Shown piece by piece: positions 1-11,644 of a stretch of DNA of 64,000 nt. The stretch covers positions 61,001 to 125,000 of the forward strand of contig NW_027293787.1 in assembly GCF_016086655.4 (NCBI RefSeq), read 5' to 3'. Each line of letters begins with the position of its first letter. The first letter of the stretch is position 1. A program made the position numbers and the translations under genes. The stretch comes from Lepeophtheirus salmonis. Taxonomy: Eukaryota; Arthropoda; Copepoda; Siphonostomatoida; Caligidae. The notes beneath the pieces were generated by a model. The model was given only the letters and a program-made list of their open reading frames with translations, did not search any database and was not told the DNA's origin.

Positions 1-675
1 AATCTTCTTTTGTGGAGTTGCAGCATATACTTCTTTAAAAAAAATCGTTATTGTATTATTGGTTGTTATTTCTAAGAATTTATTAACAAATACATCATTA
101 AAATCTTTATTGGTACGTAAATAAGTTACATTATGATTTAACAAGTCGTTACTTTTATTGCCTCTTGCTATTTTTAATCTAAAAATTAATAAAATATCCA
201 GGCCAAAATAAGTGTTTGTAAACCATCTTCTACATTATATAATTATTATTTAATTAGCCAAGGGTCTGCTGATTTTTTTTTTTTTTTTGGTTTTTACAAT
301 TTATTTGAATTTTTTTTTTTTAATAAAATAATTATTTTAATATCAAAATTAAATATTTAAAAAAAATCATTAATTCTAAATTGTTTACTCAAAATAATTT
401 TTTGTTTTTCTGAAAAAAATTTCAAAAATAATAAACTTTCGAGAAAAAAAAAATATAAATAATGAGTTATTTATGATAAAACTCCAAAATCTTTAGCTAA
501 AGTTTTGAAAAACAAATTTGAAAAATTTAATTAAATTTCAGACATTCAATTTTTTGAAAAAAATATTTCAATATAAAATTTTTTACTGAAAAGGCAAAAA
601 TTCTTGAATTGTAGGAGAGGGGGGGGGGCAGGGCTGAGGTTAACATCCCTTTCAGACCACCCCTGCGGCTCTGCA
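1..675. other. A+T-rich DNA, no gene seen
   Basis: Poly-T and poly-A rich sequence with no credible reading frame or RNA gene. The only marked compositional break is a run of ten G residues at 619-628, just before the first copy of a dispersed repeat. Confidence 0.6.
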
Positions 676-678
676 AAC

Positions 679-1295
679 CGTACTACCAGAATTTTCCGGA
701 CTCTTTAGTAATTAGGCGTCGACTAAAAGACAAACTTTGCCTTAACAACAAAGAAGATACCTCCCGTTTATTACGAGCAAACTCACACGTAACTTCTCAA
801 TAAAAGTTATTTCCCTAATTTATCAAATACTAACGATAGTATTTAATATTATCAGGGTCAGCTAAAATAAACAATTTTGCTTTAATAATAAACAAGATGA
901 CTCAGCTTGAAATTATCAGTATTACTCTCAGTTTTTTAAATGAACTCTCAAACAAAACTACTCAATACTAATATCAACTCATATGGGTTCTCACCTCAAG
1001 AATGAAAGAATAATAACAAGAGTATGAGAAATAAATTTTACTTGTTAGAATGTCTCATGAGTACTTTAATCTTTAGAGTGCTCACTAAAAAAGTATCAAA
1101 ACTCATTTCAATATACCAGCGTTTCTATTTAATTTAAATCTGAACCTATTACTGTAAATAGACAGTACACTCCATTTCACATATTCATATATACTTTAGT
1201 TAATAAATAATCTATAAAGATTAGCAGGAGGATCTGGCATTTTCAGAAATATTAGGCGTTGACAACAGACAGACAGACAAAATTTTACTCTCATA
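679..1295 (+). repeat. Dispersed repeat with three degenerate internal copies
   Basis: A segment at 679-745 (reading TACCAGAATTTTCC, then ATTAGGCGTCGACTAAA, then CAAACTTTGCCTTAA) is partly repeated at about 851-903 (GGGTCAGCTAAAATAAACAA...) and again at about 1231-1290 (ggcattttcagaaatattaggcgttgac). A further copy lies in the same orientation at 9437-9500. This is direct sequence similarity seen by eye. The family is unknown to me and does not look coding. Confidence 0.5.
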
Positions 1296-1489
1296 ATATA
1301 ATTTTGAACTTTCCTTTTCTTTCGTTTTTGTGAAGCTATGAGATTGACAACAAAGCTAGTTGCTACGTGGTTATTTCTTATTATATAGCATGTGACCTTT
1401 ATTTAACAACAAACTTTGAGCCTTTAGGATAGCTGCACATGCCCATATGGACACCTTTTGTTGTTTTGGCGGCTAACCTGAAGTGCTTA

Positions 1490-1976
1490 CGTCAAAAAAT
1501 GGGATCGCTCAACGATCATTCTACAATCTAGGACTAGTAAATGCGCTATTGTATGTTACCTGCGCCGTACAAGACAATATTGATATTGCAAACTTCTTAA
1601 AACTAGAAACGTCCACTGTCTGAAAAGCCAAGTTGGAAATGTAAAGGTCTGGAGATGACAGTCAGCCTCTGCTCCACTTATAAGCCTACGAAGAAAACCT
1701 TGACCTGTATGTCAGTTTTTTTTTTTTTTTTTAATTTGTTGGACCAGTATTTGACCTCCAAGCTCACTAGACCTCAACTCCATGGACTTTTTTTCTGTAG
1801 GGTGCAGTATAGCAACACACCAAAACATTATCATGTTATACAAAATACGAGTTATTGTACAGGATCTGCAGGAACTCGAGAATCTCACAAAGGAGACTGC
1901 TATCTATACTTCCTCCCATTTCCGTGGACGATTCGAGGTCGTTATTAGCGCCAAAGGCGATTATGTTGAATAATAT
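1490..1976 (+). pseudogene. Tc1/mariner transposase remnant (N-terminal HTH scrap joined to C-terminus)
   Basis: The last 63 codons are open (1782-1973) and read as the end of a Tc1/mariner transposase: preceded by S-LDLNSMDFF, the degenerate third-aspartate block (family: SPDLNPMD), then a GCS helix, and ending FRGRFEVVISAKGDYVE followed by TAA, which is the usual family ending. Upstream at about 1560-1660 a frame with stops reads like the helix-turn-helix part (IANFLKLETSTV, K-E-SGDD). The central DDE core is missing, so this is an internally deleted, inactive copy. Several frameshifts and a long poly-T (1717-1733) interrupt it. I see no terminal repeats. Family membership is fairly clear; the exact subfamily is not. 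Confidence 0.55.
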
Positions 1977-2059
1977 TTTTTTATATCAACGATTTTATGC
2001 TATTGGTTTTTATTATAATCGGGTGTTTAGTTTAGGAGAATATCCATTTTAATAAAATT

Positions 2060-2980
2060 ATGTTAGTTGTTACAGCTTGTAGATTATAAAATAAAGGTTT
2101 AGTTAGTTGACTCAAAAAGAATAGACAACGTATTTTCTTTACTCTTTGTGCTGGGGTTTCTTTTAGGGCCTCTTATTATTTTTTACAAATTAACTAATGA
2201 ATAAAAATTATAATATAATGAGGCAAAAAAAATATATATACTGGGTATATATTAAGTAATAAAAAATTAGTTTAATGAAAAAATAATTGACGTACAGTGG
2301 AGAAAGTCAATATTAGATTATTTGCCAATTTTGTTAGTTTGCCCACTGATAAAGAAAAGAAGGGGCTATACTTTTAATGGTGGGTTTATTTTAACAATGA
2401 TATACATTATATAAATATAAATTTGGAGGAAGAAAAATAATGAATATAATCCAAAGATCGTTTTGATCCTCGTTTATGAATAAAGAATATTGTCCTGTTT
2501 AGTCTCTCAGTCCAGTCGAGTTCAGTCCTTTATATCAGTCCTAAAACTTATATATTTATATATAAAAGTCACAATGAGCTGAAGCAGCATAGTTTTGCAA
2601 AAAAAAAAAATATATAAAATATTCCAGTTTAGTCGGTAATTTTGTAATTTCTAAAGTGAGGTCATGAACATGATTTTAAACTACCTACAAAGTCGATTTA
2701 CCAATTTGTTGAAGTTTTTGGTCGCCATATGATTTTAAATTTTGTTACATATTATGACTTTATCTTGTAGATTCACTCCCATCCTTTTAAATTGATATAT
2801 AAACATAAATTTAATAGACTATCTCTTGCACTTTCTTGCTGAGGGCTCATTTTTAATCTCCTTTTTATTATCCACATTATAATTGTTAACAAATTTTAAA
2901 CATAGCGGGAATATTTTATGTCATTGAGTTTTCTAGAACTGTTGATTTAAAAGTATTTAATGACTAATAAAAACTTATTA
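2060..2980. other. Intergenic, nothing recognised
   Basis: A+T-rich with no gene-like frame. At about 2500-2555 the sequence repeats CAGTCC-type words (cagtccagtcgagttcagtcc) that resemble the GGTCTAGACC-like repeats at 16.5, 33.2 and 50.0-50.6 kb; this link is weak. Confidence 0.4.
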
Positions 2981-2984
2981 CTAA

Positions 2985-3335
2985 TTCTGACAGTTGAACA
3001 TGACGATTGCTTTGAGAACCCTATTTAAGTATTCCGAGTGACCTTCCTCTCTCTCGACTCTGCTGAAGAAGTGAGTGAATGCTTGATGAGATGACTCACA
3101 CGCCTGTTCACTGAAGTAGTCGAGTCTCCTTCCCTCCTTCACACAGAGATTACCGACTTGGCTCAGGATCATGAAGATTTTTGGAGTGATAACCAGCCCC
3201 AACTGTTTGTAGGCTCTCCCAAAATTATCATTATCTTTCCTGAAAGTGGGGAGGAAACTTTATCTAAGGCAAAAGCATGTCATGGCTTTCAGGAGTGCCC
3301 TTCAGGGTATAACAAAAAATGAGTTGTAATTTTAC
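2985..3335 (-). pseudogene. C-terminal fragment of an unnamed repeat-associated protein
   Basis: On the minus strand a frame with one stop runs from about 3335 to 2985. It contains a short cysteine-containing lead (KAMTCFCL), then YKQLGLVITPKIFMILSQV, FSEQACESSHQAF and a terminal LNRVLKAIVMFN. I recall a recurrent invertebrate repeat-associated protein whose end has the same layout (L-V-TPK-H-, then a YSEQA-ES-H-F block, then a -LL-AV-YN- ending), but I cannot name a conserved domain for it. The open part alone (2981-3202) starts at an internal ATG and is only 73 codons. Most likely the tail of a decayed mobile-element protein. Recognition is from memory only. Confidence 0.4.
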
Positions 3336-3339
3336 AATG

Positions 3340-4200
3340 CTCTTAGATGGCTAATGAACACCAATTTTTAATTTTCTTTGTGGAGCCTTAAACTTTTCAG
3401 TGCATCTGTTATGTAGTTTAAATGTGAGAGGTTTCGTCGCACTTTTTTTTTCTATATTTTACTTGGATATTATTGGTACAATGTTAGATCTAAACTTTTT
3501 TTTGAAAACTGTTTTTCAGAGGGAGAAAAAATATCTAAGCCTTGAACAATATGGTGCAAAGTCTTCATTCCATTTTAGACTATATTCTTTCAACATTTCG
3601 AATAAATAAAAATAGAAACCACTCTAATGTATATTAAAAATATCTTATTTGAGCATTGAACATATATTATATTTATTTTTATCATTTAATCCTTTCAAAT
3701 TAAGGTCATCAAAAGAAAATCCTGGTTTTTTCCCTCCCTTATGGTTAGTATATAGACATTGGTAGGTAACCAACCTTATTTTTCTTTGATCTGAATATTT
3801 TTTCCCTCATATGAAGTTTTTATTTTACTTAATTTTTATTTTCTTAAAAGAATATTAAATATTAAATCCTTTTGTTGTTGCGTTAAGAGTATACTCAAAT
3901 TGAATACAAAAAAAAACCTTGATTACGACATCTATAGGAATGAAATTTTCTTCATTTAGTCATAATGCTGAACAAGACTATTTGGATTACATTTTTATAT
4001 ACTTTTTGATTAGTTAGTTTGAGATTGCTACACCTAACGCAAAAACAAAGGATTTAATTGGTTATGCCTCTATTTTTTCTCGTTTAATCCTAATCACTTA
4101 TTACCAACAATTGTTAAAACAAACTGTCAACAAGAAATGAGTAAAGTTAACCAAGAAATAATAGAGTCATAACCAAAAACATGGAGTAACGCAGAGTTAC
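3340..4200. other. Intergenic, nothing recognised
   Basis: A+T-rich sequence. Short open frames, for example around 3400-3609, have a composition of Phe, Leu, Tyr and Lys expected from A+T-rich chance ORFs and show no motif. Confidence 0.5.
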
Positions 4201-4209
4201 GATCCCAGA

Positions 4210-4485
4210 GCTATCTGTGCATATAAAAATCACCATCAGAGATATCTAAAGTGATGAGTTGTATCCACTATACTGTGTGTTTACTGTCTACTGTGACTGT
4301 GAGAGGCACAGCAAAAGCTTCTATAAGGTTGAAGCAGTTAAAAATACAATTGAAGGCAGAAGAGGCATAATTACCGTCAATCGCCTACCTCGTGAATTTG
4401 ACAACAGCCAGGCAATCAAATGCCACTTACTGAAGCAAGGCTTAATCAGTACTTCATACAAGATAACTCCTCGTCAGGTTTAAAG
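4210..4485 (+). pseudogene. Tc1/mariner transposase N-terminal remnant, same family as the 57-58 kb element
   Basis: The frame from about 4320 to 4484 reads EAVKNTIEGRRGIITVNRL, PREFDNSQA, and then a stretch ending YKITPRQV and a stop. It aligns along its length with residues about 30-85 of the better preserved transposase at 57187-58121 (AVKKSVEDKRGKVTVNGL, SREFNVS, YKRTPRQSL). This is the paired helix-turn-helix DNA-binding region; the catalytic core is absent. The upstream part (4259-4320) also resembles the first helix but is degraded. No matching inverted termini are visible, so the copy is a fragment. Confidence 0.6.
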
Positions 4486-4499
4486 TCTGAGGATCAAGT

Positions 4500-6245
4500 A
4501 AAGCATGTGACCTGGTGCGAAATCATCTTTCATAAGATTAAAAAGTAGAACTATTAGTAGTCTTGCACCCTGGACAATTTTAATAGTTTTAGTGTTATTT
4601 TTGAGCACCCTGAAAAGACGGAAGCTTTTGCAAAGTCTGGTGCAATTTAAGCATGAAAAAAATAAATATATATCTGTATAATACTTTTGTCATTCAAAAT
4701 GTTTTTTATAAGGCTATCTCTTTACCAATATTGCCGGAAGATGTCATATTGGAGGGAATTTTTTGGTTGGATAATCTTTTTCGTTTACAGCTTAATTTCA
4801 AATAGCCACAGGAATGTTGTTTTTTAGCATTCTATGTAAATGGTTTGATAAATTATTCAACACTATTAGACACTAATTTTCGGACTGTCCACAATTACAT
4901 ATTCTGAGATCATTTATTAGTTTAAATCTGAGGAATCAGGGGACAATAACTTTAATATAATTAAAGTAATAATTCTCTTTGGGGTGTCATAAAAAAAAAT
5001 AAAGAAAATACTCTTCAAGCTAGGTCCATAGGAAATGCTTTATTACATTTTAAGAGCTACCTAGCAAAGAATATAACTGTAGAAGAAAATTCATTGATAT
5101 GGTCAAGTTGTAATGAAGGGATTGAGACTGGGCCTCCGATAATTATGTATTAAAATTTTAAAGTGGAAAAAAAGCAACTTTTAGTTTAACATCAAATTAG
5201 CTTTTATTGTTACATGTTTTTATTTTATTGATTTTCGATGCAATTAAATTTATAAGCATTTTGTCTTAATCATCTGGTTAAGCATTTTAACAGTAAACAG
5301 AGAGTTTTATAAATTATTTGCTGTCTAACTAAAGGTTTAAGAAAAAATGACGATATGGTATTTCTCGAAAATAAATTAATATTTAATGATAAAGTTAGGT
5401 TTCATCCCTTGTCAATTTTGTAAGCTTGTCCACTGACGAAGAAAAGATAGACTCATGAATTTAATGATACGTTTATTTTACCAAAGACGATCATTATCAC
5501 ATCTTTACCCTTATTCTATACATGTTTTTATTTTATTGACGCAACCTTTCCTTCTAAAAGAATAAGAAAAACATTCAAAGCCATCTGGCTGTTATTTATC
5601 TCTTAAGTACTCTTACACAATAATTTGCAAAGATTTTTACACATATTTTTAAATAAATTAAAAATATGTGTTCAAACATTATACAGAAAGATTGTGTAAA
5701 TACTGTTTTGTCTGAGCATTTTCTATAAAATCAACGTTTTTACAAATATATTTTTCTTTCAATTCTAATGGTGATATTTTGATTGATTCGTTAGGAACCC
5801 CATTATTTAAAATTATATTTGAACACTTATAATAAGTCATTTTCTATTAGTCAATCTTGAGTTTTTATTCGAGGAGTTGGAGTAGAAAGAAAAAATATAA
5901 ATACTCAAATTCAAAGTGAGAATAGACCATGTCTGAGTAGAATAAGTTACTTAAACTGCTAATTGATAACATTAACATGGGGTTTAAGTCCCTGCTATAT
6001 GCAACTTAAATAAATTTCTATGTTATTTTACAAGTTTTTTGGAGAAATAATTGATGCACCTCTCTTCTAAACTAATTATTTGGATGTAGCTTCAATGATA
6101 ATCGATTTAAATTGAATTTAGATCAATATCCAGATGATCCGGCCAAAAACATACGAAACATCATACATTTTTTATTCCATGGTCACTGTCTACGACCTTT
6201 GTAACAATGTATGCTATGTGGTATGAATGTAATGTGTAGTACTAT
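4500..6245. other. Intergenic, nothing recognised
   Basis: A+T-rich, with no coding frame of interest and no RNA gene recognised. Two phrases, at about 2330-2360 and 5410-5445, are alike (caattttgttagtttgccca / tcaattttgtaagcttgtcc, each followed by ctgataaagaaaag / ctgacgaagaaaag), so an old repeat is probably present. Confidence 0.45.
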
Positions 6246-6249
6246 AAAA

Positions 6250-6545
6250 CGCGTTAAATCGTAGTTTTCTGTTGGAGTAATGATTAAACTATACTCTTTG
6301 TTTTTCAATCCATGAGTATTTTCTAACATGAATAATCTATCATGTCTATCCTAATTATTAACAGAGTAGTGATTTGCACTTCTTCTGTTAGAATCGTTGC
6401 CCTGTTTATTTATTTTTATTATTATACTTTTTTTTTTGTCTCTGGCTCAAACTTATTACATAGTAAAATCATATCATTATATATTTATATCTTAATGCAA
6501 AATATCCTTGAGGCAAAATGGCTTTAAGGCGAAATAGTTTAAGGG
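6250..6545 (+). repeat. Partial copy of the GGCAAAATG inverted-terminus element
   Basis: The right edge (about 6497-6545) reads GAGGCAAAATGGCTTTAAGG, followed by CGAAATAG, nearly the same as the right terminus at 52377-52425. The preceding 200 bases also resemble the interior at about 52100-52200: both have CTTCT-TT-GAATCGTTG-C-TGTTT followed by TATTATACT and GTCTCT. This copy lacks the left terminus. It does not appear to code for anything. Confidence 0.5.
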
Positions 6546-6549
6546 AAAA

Positions 6550-7050
6550 GTTCCTCAAAAATAAATAAATAACCGCATATTATTAGATTTAATTATTCAC
6601 GAGTATATTTAAAAGTATTTGGAATTAAATTTGGAAATAGAAGGAATCTCAGGGCGTATAATATCTAATTTCACTAACAGTTGGTTAAATGATTAATAAA
6701 TTAACATACCTTTTATGATTCAGAAAAAATAAAAATTGCACATTTATAAATAAGTCTATTGGTGGATTTTTCATAAATCTCTTAGGGGAAGAACATGTGG
6801 CCTTTTTTGTTTTACAAATTCGGACAATGGAGCAGTTGTATCTAATTTATAATGTAACAAAAGATAAAATACACAAGAAAAACTAAAGTATCCATCATTG
6901 TAAAATAAGCATTCAATATATATATCTATATGCAAATAATATTAACTTTTTTGAACATAACTTTTTATGTATGTATCCAAATTATATAAATATGGAGCAT
7001 CAATACAAAAGCAATATTGACTAAAAATCAGATTAGTATTATTTAAGATG
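6550..7050. other. Intergenic, nothing recognised
   Basis: A+T-rich sequence with short TA repeats near 6920; no gene or structural RNA seen. Confidence 0.5.
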
Positions 7051-7059
7051 CTGTTGATC

Positions 7060-7640
7060 TAGGGGAAAGACTTTGTTGCACAGATCACATATGTATACCT
7101 TTGAATTGGCATTCAGACCCTGCTTGAAGATGAAAGGCTGCATAACGTGACACTCGCTGCTAACAACACCAAGAACCAGATCTTGATGTGATTACTTCCC
7201 CTTCTTTATCCCAGGGACGATATAAGGGCATTTTCTATAAACTTTTGGTCTTTAATTTGTATTTCTAGACTTGAAATTTTTTTTTTAATCTGAAAAGAAC
7301 CAGACAAGATCTTTGAAGGAGGCTTCTGTTTTAGCCTGCTCAAACCCTTGGTTGGGGTAACCATGATCTCACTTTTTGACAGATTTAGTAGCTGTCCCTT
7401 GCAACGTGTACAGCTGAGGTACGTAGGTCTTTATTGATGACACGATGAACAGTTGAATGGGATGCTACGTTGATGCTGTCGGCTATTGCATTCATCTATT
7501 GGTCGGGATTCTTCTCATTGGTTTTTTATTTTATTACTCAACAAAGGCAGATTTTATACGATTTTGGTGGCTAAACGTTTTGGTTCCTGATTAAATAATG
7601 ATGGAGGTATATAGTCGTATCGATGCATGATGAGCAACTA
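7060..7640 (-). pseudogene. Tc1/mariner transposase remnant (central region)
   Basis: Reading the minus strand, about 7200 to 7085 translates as DLVLGVVSSECHVMQPFI and then FKQGLNANSKVY, the conserved block between the first and second catalytic aspartates of Tc1/mariner transposases (family pattern VLGVVSSEGHVMPP-F---G). Farther upstream, 7400-7290 contains GTAAC-C-ACCAAGGGTTTGAGC-G-CTAAAACAGAAGCCTCC. It aligns with the plus-strand sequence at about 37725-37815 of another decayed copy, so the two remnants belong to one subfamily. Frameshifts and stops are numerous, and neither the second nor the third aspartate block is clear. Dead and old. Confidence 0.6.
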
Positions 7641-7649
7641 AGATAGTAT

Positions 7650-9430
7650 AGTAACATTCGTACCGGATTTACTCTTCATTAGTGTGCGTTTGTATTACAA
7701 ACGATTTTTAGGGGGATGGGATGAGGCAGGAGAAAAATTGCAAATGATGTTTTAAAGAAACAACACTCTATATTATATTTATTATACTTTAATCTTCAAA
7801 ATGTAAAAGTAAACGTTGTCCATCAGCTACGTCAGACCCTTTAATAAATCCACCCTATATATTAATAAAGGAATTCTTATATAATAAATAATTTTATAGT
7901 TTTTCTGAGCTTAGAGCTTATTAATAAATTATAGCTTCTTGCAAAATTAAATGAAATAAATAAATTGTTTTTGTTGTCATACTGGCAACAAGAATCCTCT
8001 TATTTATTGATTTACCATTTAAGAGTAAAAAAAAAATTATACTTTCTCAAAGTTGAAGGCATAAAAATTATGTTTTTATTATTTTATGCTTCAAAAAGGC
8101 CTGTAGAATAATGATTAAAGGCAATGCACAAAATAATATAAATTGAATTCCGATCAAATAATAGTATATCTACATTTTTAAAATAATACTTTCAATCTTT
8201 TTATCTTGAAAAGAGAGCAAGGGCAAGAATTACAGTCCTTTCTATTTTACAAGGTCTTTCTAAAAATATATCGCATGCAAAAAAATAGTTATGCAACAAA
8301 TTCTTAATCCTGAAATGTTTTGTTATTTTGGAACGAAAATTTTTATTAATATATTACATTCCAATAAAGACAAAAACAGAAACATCGACAGCTGACAACA
8401 AAGATCATTTTAATCTTGAATCAATTTACGAAAAAAAAACTTAAAAAAAATATTTTTTCAAAGAGCAGAATAAAGTAAATGTCACGCCAACTACGTGAGA
8501 CTTGACAGCCCTGATGATGAACTCTTGGAACAGAGACCAATCATAACTAATTTCTGTCTTTTTCCATATAAATATGACCCCCGTAGGGAATCATTTTGAG
8601 AGAACCCCATCAAATACACTAAGAGAAATAAATATAGGGGTATTATGTTTTAATTTATCTTTGCGTGCGATTTGTGTATTCAAAGATTATTCAGGGAGGG
8701 CTTTATTTTTATTGATCAATCGTTCTTAACTTTGATTTCTGTCTATATTGTTCTTACACGCTCAAAATATGGCTCTGAATTGTAAAAAATGTCCTGTTTT
8801 ATAAGGTACAAAGATCAAATCTGGATCTGTGGAAGTTTTTAAATGTTATTTTCGTATTTTTAGACATGCAATAAAAATAATAAACGTGTTTTTAGACCAA
8901 AAATATGTCTTGAACTTAATTTATATTATAAAGATCTATAATTTTTCTACTTCTTATATATTAAACAAAATATTGATTACAAAATTAATATATCTGGACC
9001 CCTACATGTAGGAGCACATATAATTAAATCTAAGGTATTCTCTACTATGAGTTTAACTTCCTTTAATTGGCTCATTATTCATTTGAAATAATTATAGTTT
9101 ATAAAATTTGAAGACTATTTTTGTGTTGTTTAATACTGTATATACATATGCAAGAAATCGGTGGAATCTGTAGTATTTAGCCAATTTCTATAACTAATTG
9201 CAATACTTCAAAAAAGATCGATTCTTGTCAATTCCTTTCCATCGGCAGACTCATAAAAAATGTTATTTATGTTTAAGTATAGTTAATAAACAAATCGATG
9301 AACTTATTAAAAACTTGGGGAAGAATGTTTTTTAATTAATTGTCATTCTCACATTAATTTTCAACTTTCTATTTTTGCATTCTTATATCGTTTGAATTTT
9401 TTAATTGAGAAAACTAACACTTCATTATTA
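7650..9430. other. Intergenic, possible weak core promoter at 8571
   Basis: No coding sequence or RNA recognised. At 8570-8577 a TATAAATA motif is followed about 30 bases later by AATCATTTTG, an arthropod initiator-like context, but no gene follows downstream. I treat it as chance unless transcript data exist. Confidence 0.35.
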
Positions 9431-9436
9431 TTTACA

Positions 9437-9500
9437 GCCGGTCGTACCAGAATTTTGAAAATTTATTAGGAGTCAGCTAAACGAAAAATTTGACTTAATA
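9437..9500 (+). repeat. Copy of the 0.7-1.3 kb dispersed repeat
   Basis: CGTACCAGAATTTTGAAAAT, then ATTAGGAGTCAGCTAAACG and AATTTGACTTAA match the segments at 679-745 and 1231-1290 in the same orientation, with scattered substitutions. Non-coding. Confidence 0.5.
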
Positions 9501-9600
9501 GTATCGAAGTTAAATCCTCATTTTTGCTCAAATGTAATTACTCGATACAGTTATACTTTTATCAAGGGATTTATCTAAATTGTGTGAGTTTTTAGCTTTT

Positions 9601-9787
9601 TGAAATAAATTTTATTTTCCTTAGCAGTTGTCATTATTATTTAATTCCTGAGAAAATTAACTTCTTTCCCTAAATAGATTCATTTATATTCAAAACCTGA
9701 TTGAACATTTGTGTGTTCTCATAAAAGACAGAGAGTGACCGTAAGGATTTATTGCTGAGTTATACTAGTAAGTCCTTGTTGGACACA
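9601..9787 (-). repeat. Dispersed repeat R1, reverse-oriented copy
   Basis: The reverse complement of this segment matches 44526-44700 over about 180 bases. Shared words include TCCAACAAGGACTTACTA, CAGGTTTTGAATATAA and AATGACAACTGCTAAGGAA in the same order and spacing. Part of it (ATCAG-TTTTGAATATAA) recurs at about 48045-48090. No protein is apparent. The order and length suggest a true interspersed repeat rather than chance. Confidence 0.7.
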
Positions 9788-9789
9788 AA

Positions 9790-10800
9790 ATATAATTTGG
9801 GGCATCGTCACAATGTCCGTACTTATTTCCTTCTCCCCCTCATCCTTTATTGCACCTGATCTCCTCCGAAACATTCTTCAAATTGTAAGGGTTACCTTGA
9901 TGATTTTCGATTTCACTTTTTTAAGCATGCAAATTATCACACAATTTTCATGACTACTTAAATTAATTCATATGACGTGATCTCTCTTTAACAATCAAAC
10001 TTAGGCAATTAATATGGTAGAACATCGAAAAAGAGAACATGTTTTTTTTCGTAAACACTCATTGGAATGATCACATCATTTGTTCGCGTGTACTCATATA
10101 GTTAATTTAATAAGCCAAGTAATTGTTTTTTAAATTTTTAAATTAAATATTTTTTACATATTTTTACACCATGCCAAAAAATAATTTATATTACTGTAAA
10201 TATCAAATTTGTTATACATAAATTTAGAAGCACTTTGTTGCAAAGTTATTTTCTAATTTTTAAAAGATTATGATAATTAAATTGAAACTATTTGCTGACA
10301 CTGTCTCCGATTTCGAGGTTGAAAGATACATTATGGTGTGCAGGGAAACGAATACCATATGCCCAAACTGACGAAGTGTTAAGTATCATAAATGCAGTTC
10401 GCTATTTTGTTTTTTTGCAAACTGGTTCATACCCGCGATACGTGACATCCCTAACATATAGATTATTCCAAAAGTTATCGTTTTCAGATATTTATCATAT
10501 GATCCAATACACAAAAATAGTTAATAGCATATTTATATGCAAATAATGATATTATTAATAAAAATTATAGTTTTATGGTTATTTTATATATCTTTTTTTT
10601 TTTGTATTAGTGTTATTTAGATGCAAAAATCCATATAATCTATATGCTTAAATATAACATAGTATGTACTGGGTGACTCATAAGTCGTAGGACAGGAACT
10701 TCAACTTAATATTTTTACTCGTTGGTTATATATTTTTTAATTCTGTTTGTTGGTTATGATTCATTCATCCTCCATTTCTCTTTATTGTAAAATAAAACTT
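9790..10800. other. Intergenic, nothing recognised
   Basis: A+T-rich. A phrase at 10671-10700 (GGGTGACTCATAAGTCGTAGG) has the look of a Tc1/mariner outer end, which often begins with a GGGTG-TC pattern, and it precedes the remnant at 10.8 kb, but no partner end was found. Confidence 0.4.
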
Positions 10801-11170
10801 TTTTCTAAACGTGTTCTTGCGCCTCGAACGACGACATTATAATTTCGAAACACACCATCATTTTACTTTATTTGCAAGGGACAAATGTTGAGCCATTACC
10901 AAAGCCCTGAAAGACTTCAATATATCTAATACAATTAACCAACTACACGATCAAGGGGTACAAGGGGACATGAGTGTCGATTACATGCCCAGGAGGGGTT
11001 GCTCGAGGTCCATGAAGCAACAAGGCGAAGATCAACCGCAAATAGAAGAGTAGGAAGTTCAGGGATGAAGCCGTAGCGAAAGCGAAAGATTATCAGTGAG
11101 GCCAATGGGCAAAAGGATGCCCCAGAAGGAGATAGGGGGAAGAAAGTCTCCATCAAAAAGGTCAACTGGA
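10800..11170 (+). pseudogene. Tc1/mariner transposase N-terminal remnant
   Basis: The plus-strand translation, with frameshifts, reads LFAGTNVEAITKALKD-like text, then VRGDMSVDY-like text, then KFRDEAVAKAKDY and QWAKGCPRR. This resembles the helix-turn-helix half of a mariner-type transposase (short first HTH, basic GRP-like hinge, second HTH rich in Lys/Arg). The sequence is G+C-richer than its surroundings, as expected for transposon coding DNA in an A+T-rich genome. There are several stops and no catalytic core. Open frames on the opposite strand over this segment are antisense shadows. Family call is by pattern and is moderate. Confidence 0.4.
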
Positions 11171-11476
11171 ACAGTAAGTGTTTTTTCTCTCTTCCTTGCA
11201 AAAAAACTGTACAAAGATATATAACAGCATGTAGGAATAATCATTCTTAGTATTTTACGATATGTATTACTTTCTTTGATATATAGTAGTCGTTTGTTTG
11301 AATAACAAAATCGTTTCGAGAGAAATGTTTTTTTTAAGGCTGCCATCCCTGGAAGGCCAAAAAATGAATACAAAAACCGTCCCTGGATTCTTAAGAAGGT
11401 ACCTAGAAATTCAAAATCCATTAATTGGTTTGGCTGTCAATCCAGAACTGTCACACATTTGCATTTCATTTGTATA

Positions 11477-11619
11477 TGTAGGAGTTGGACTTGTTTAGAT
11501 TATATTAATTATACATCATAGTACCTTGTATTCTTTTTCTTGTCTTTTTTCCTTTTTATTTTCGTATAAAGGAATGCTCCATTTTACTTAGTTAGAATAA
11601 AGATATTTAAATTTTAACA
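11477..11619 (+). repeat. 5' LTR of the gypsy element
   Basis: Begins TGTAGGAGTTGGACTTG and ends in GATATTTAAATTTTAACA just before the primer-binding site. It matches 15198-15329 closely, including the shared words ACCTTGTATTCTTTTTCTT and AGTTAGAATAAAGATATTTA. It contains 13 bases (gctccattttact or equivalent) that the 3' copy lacks. Confidence 0.75.
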
Positions 11620-11620
11620 T

Positions 11621-11638
11621 TGGTGACCCCGACGTGAT
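11621..11638 (+). other. Primer-binding site, tRNA-Trp
   Basis: TGGTGACCCCGACGTGAT is the exact complement, as I know it, of the 3' end of animal tRNA-Trp including the added CCA. It starts one base after the inferred LTR end, as expected for a minus-strand primer site. Confidence 0.75.
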
Positions 11639-11644
11639 ATCATG

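Noticed and set aside
8570..8610. TATAAATA with initiator-like AATCATTTTG
   Set aside because: A+T-rich DNA gives many such words and nothing gene-like follows.
10935..11421. Minus-strand frames of 88 and 120 codons
   Set aside because: Antisense to a G+C-richer transposase-like region; no motif in the encoded sequences.
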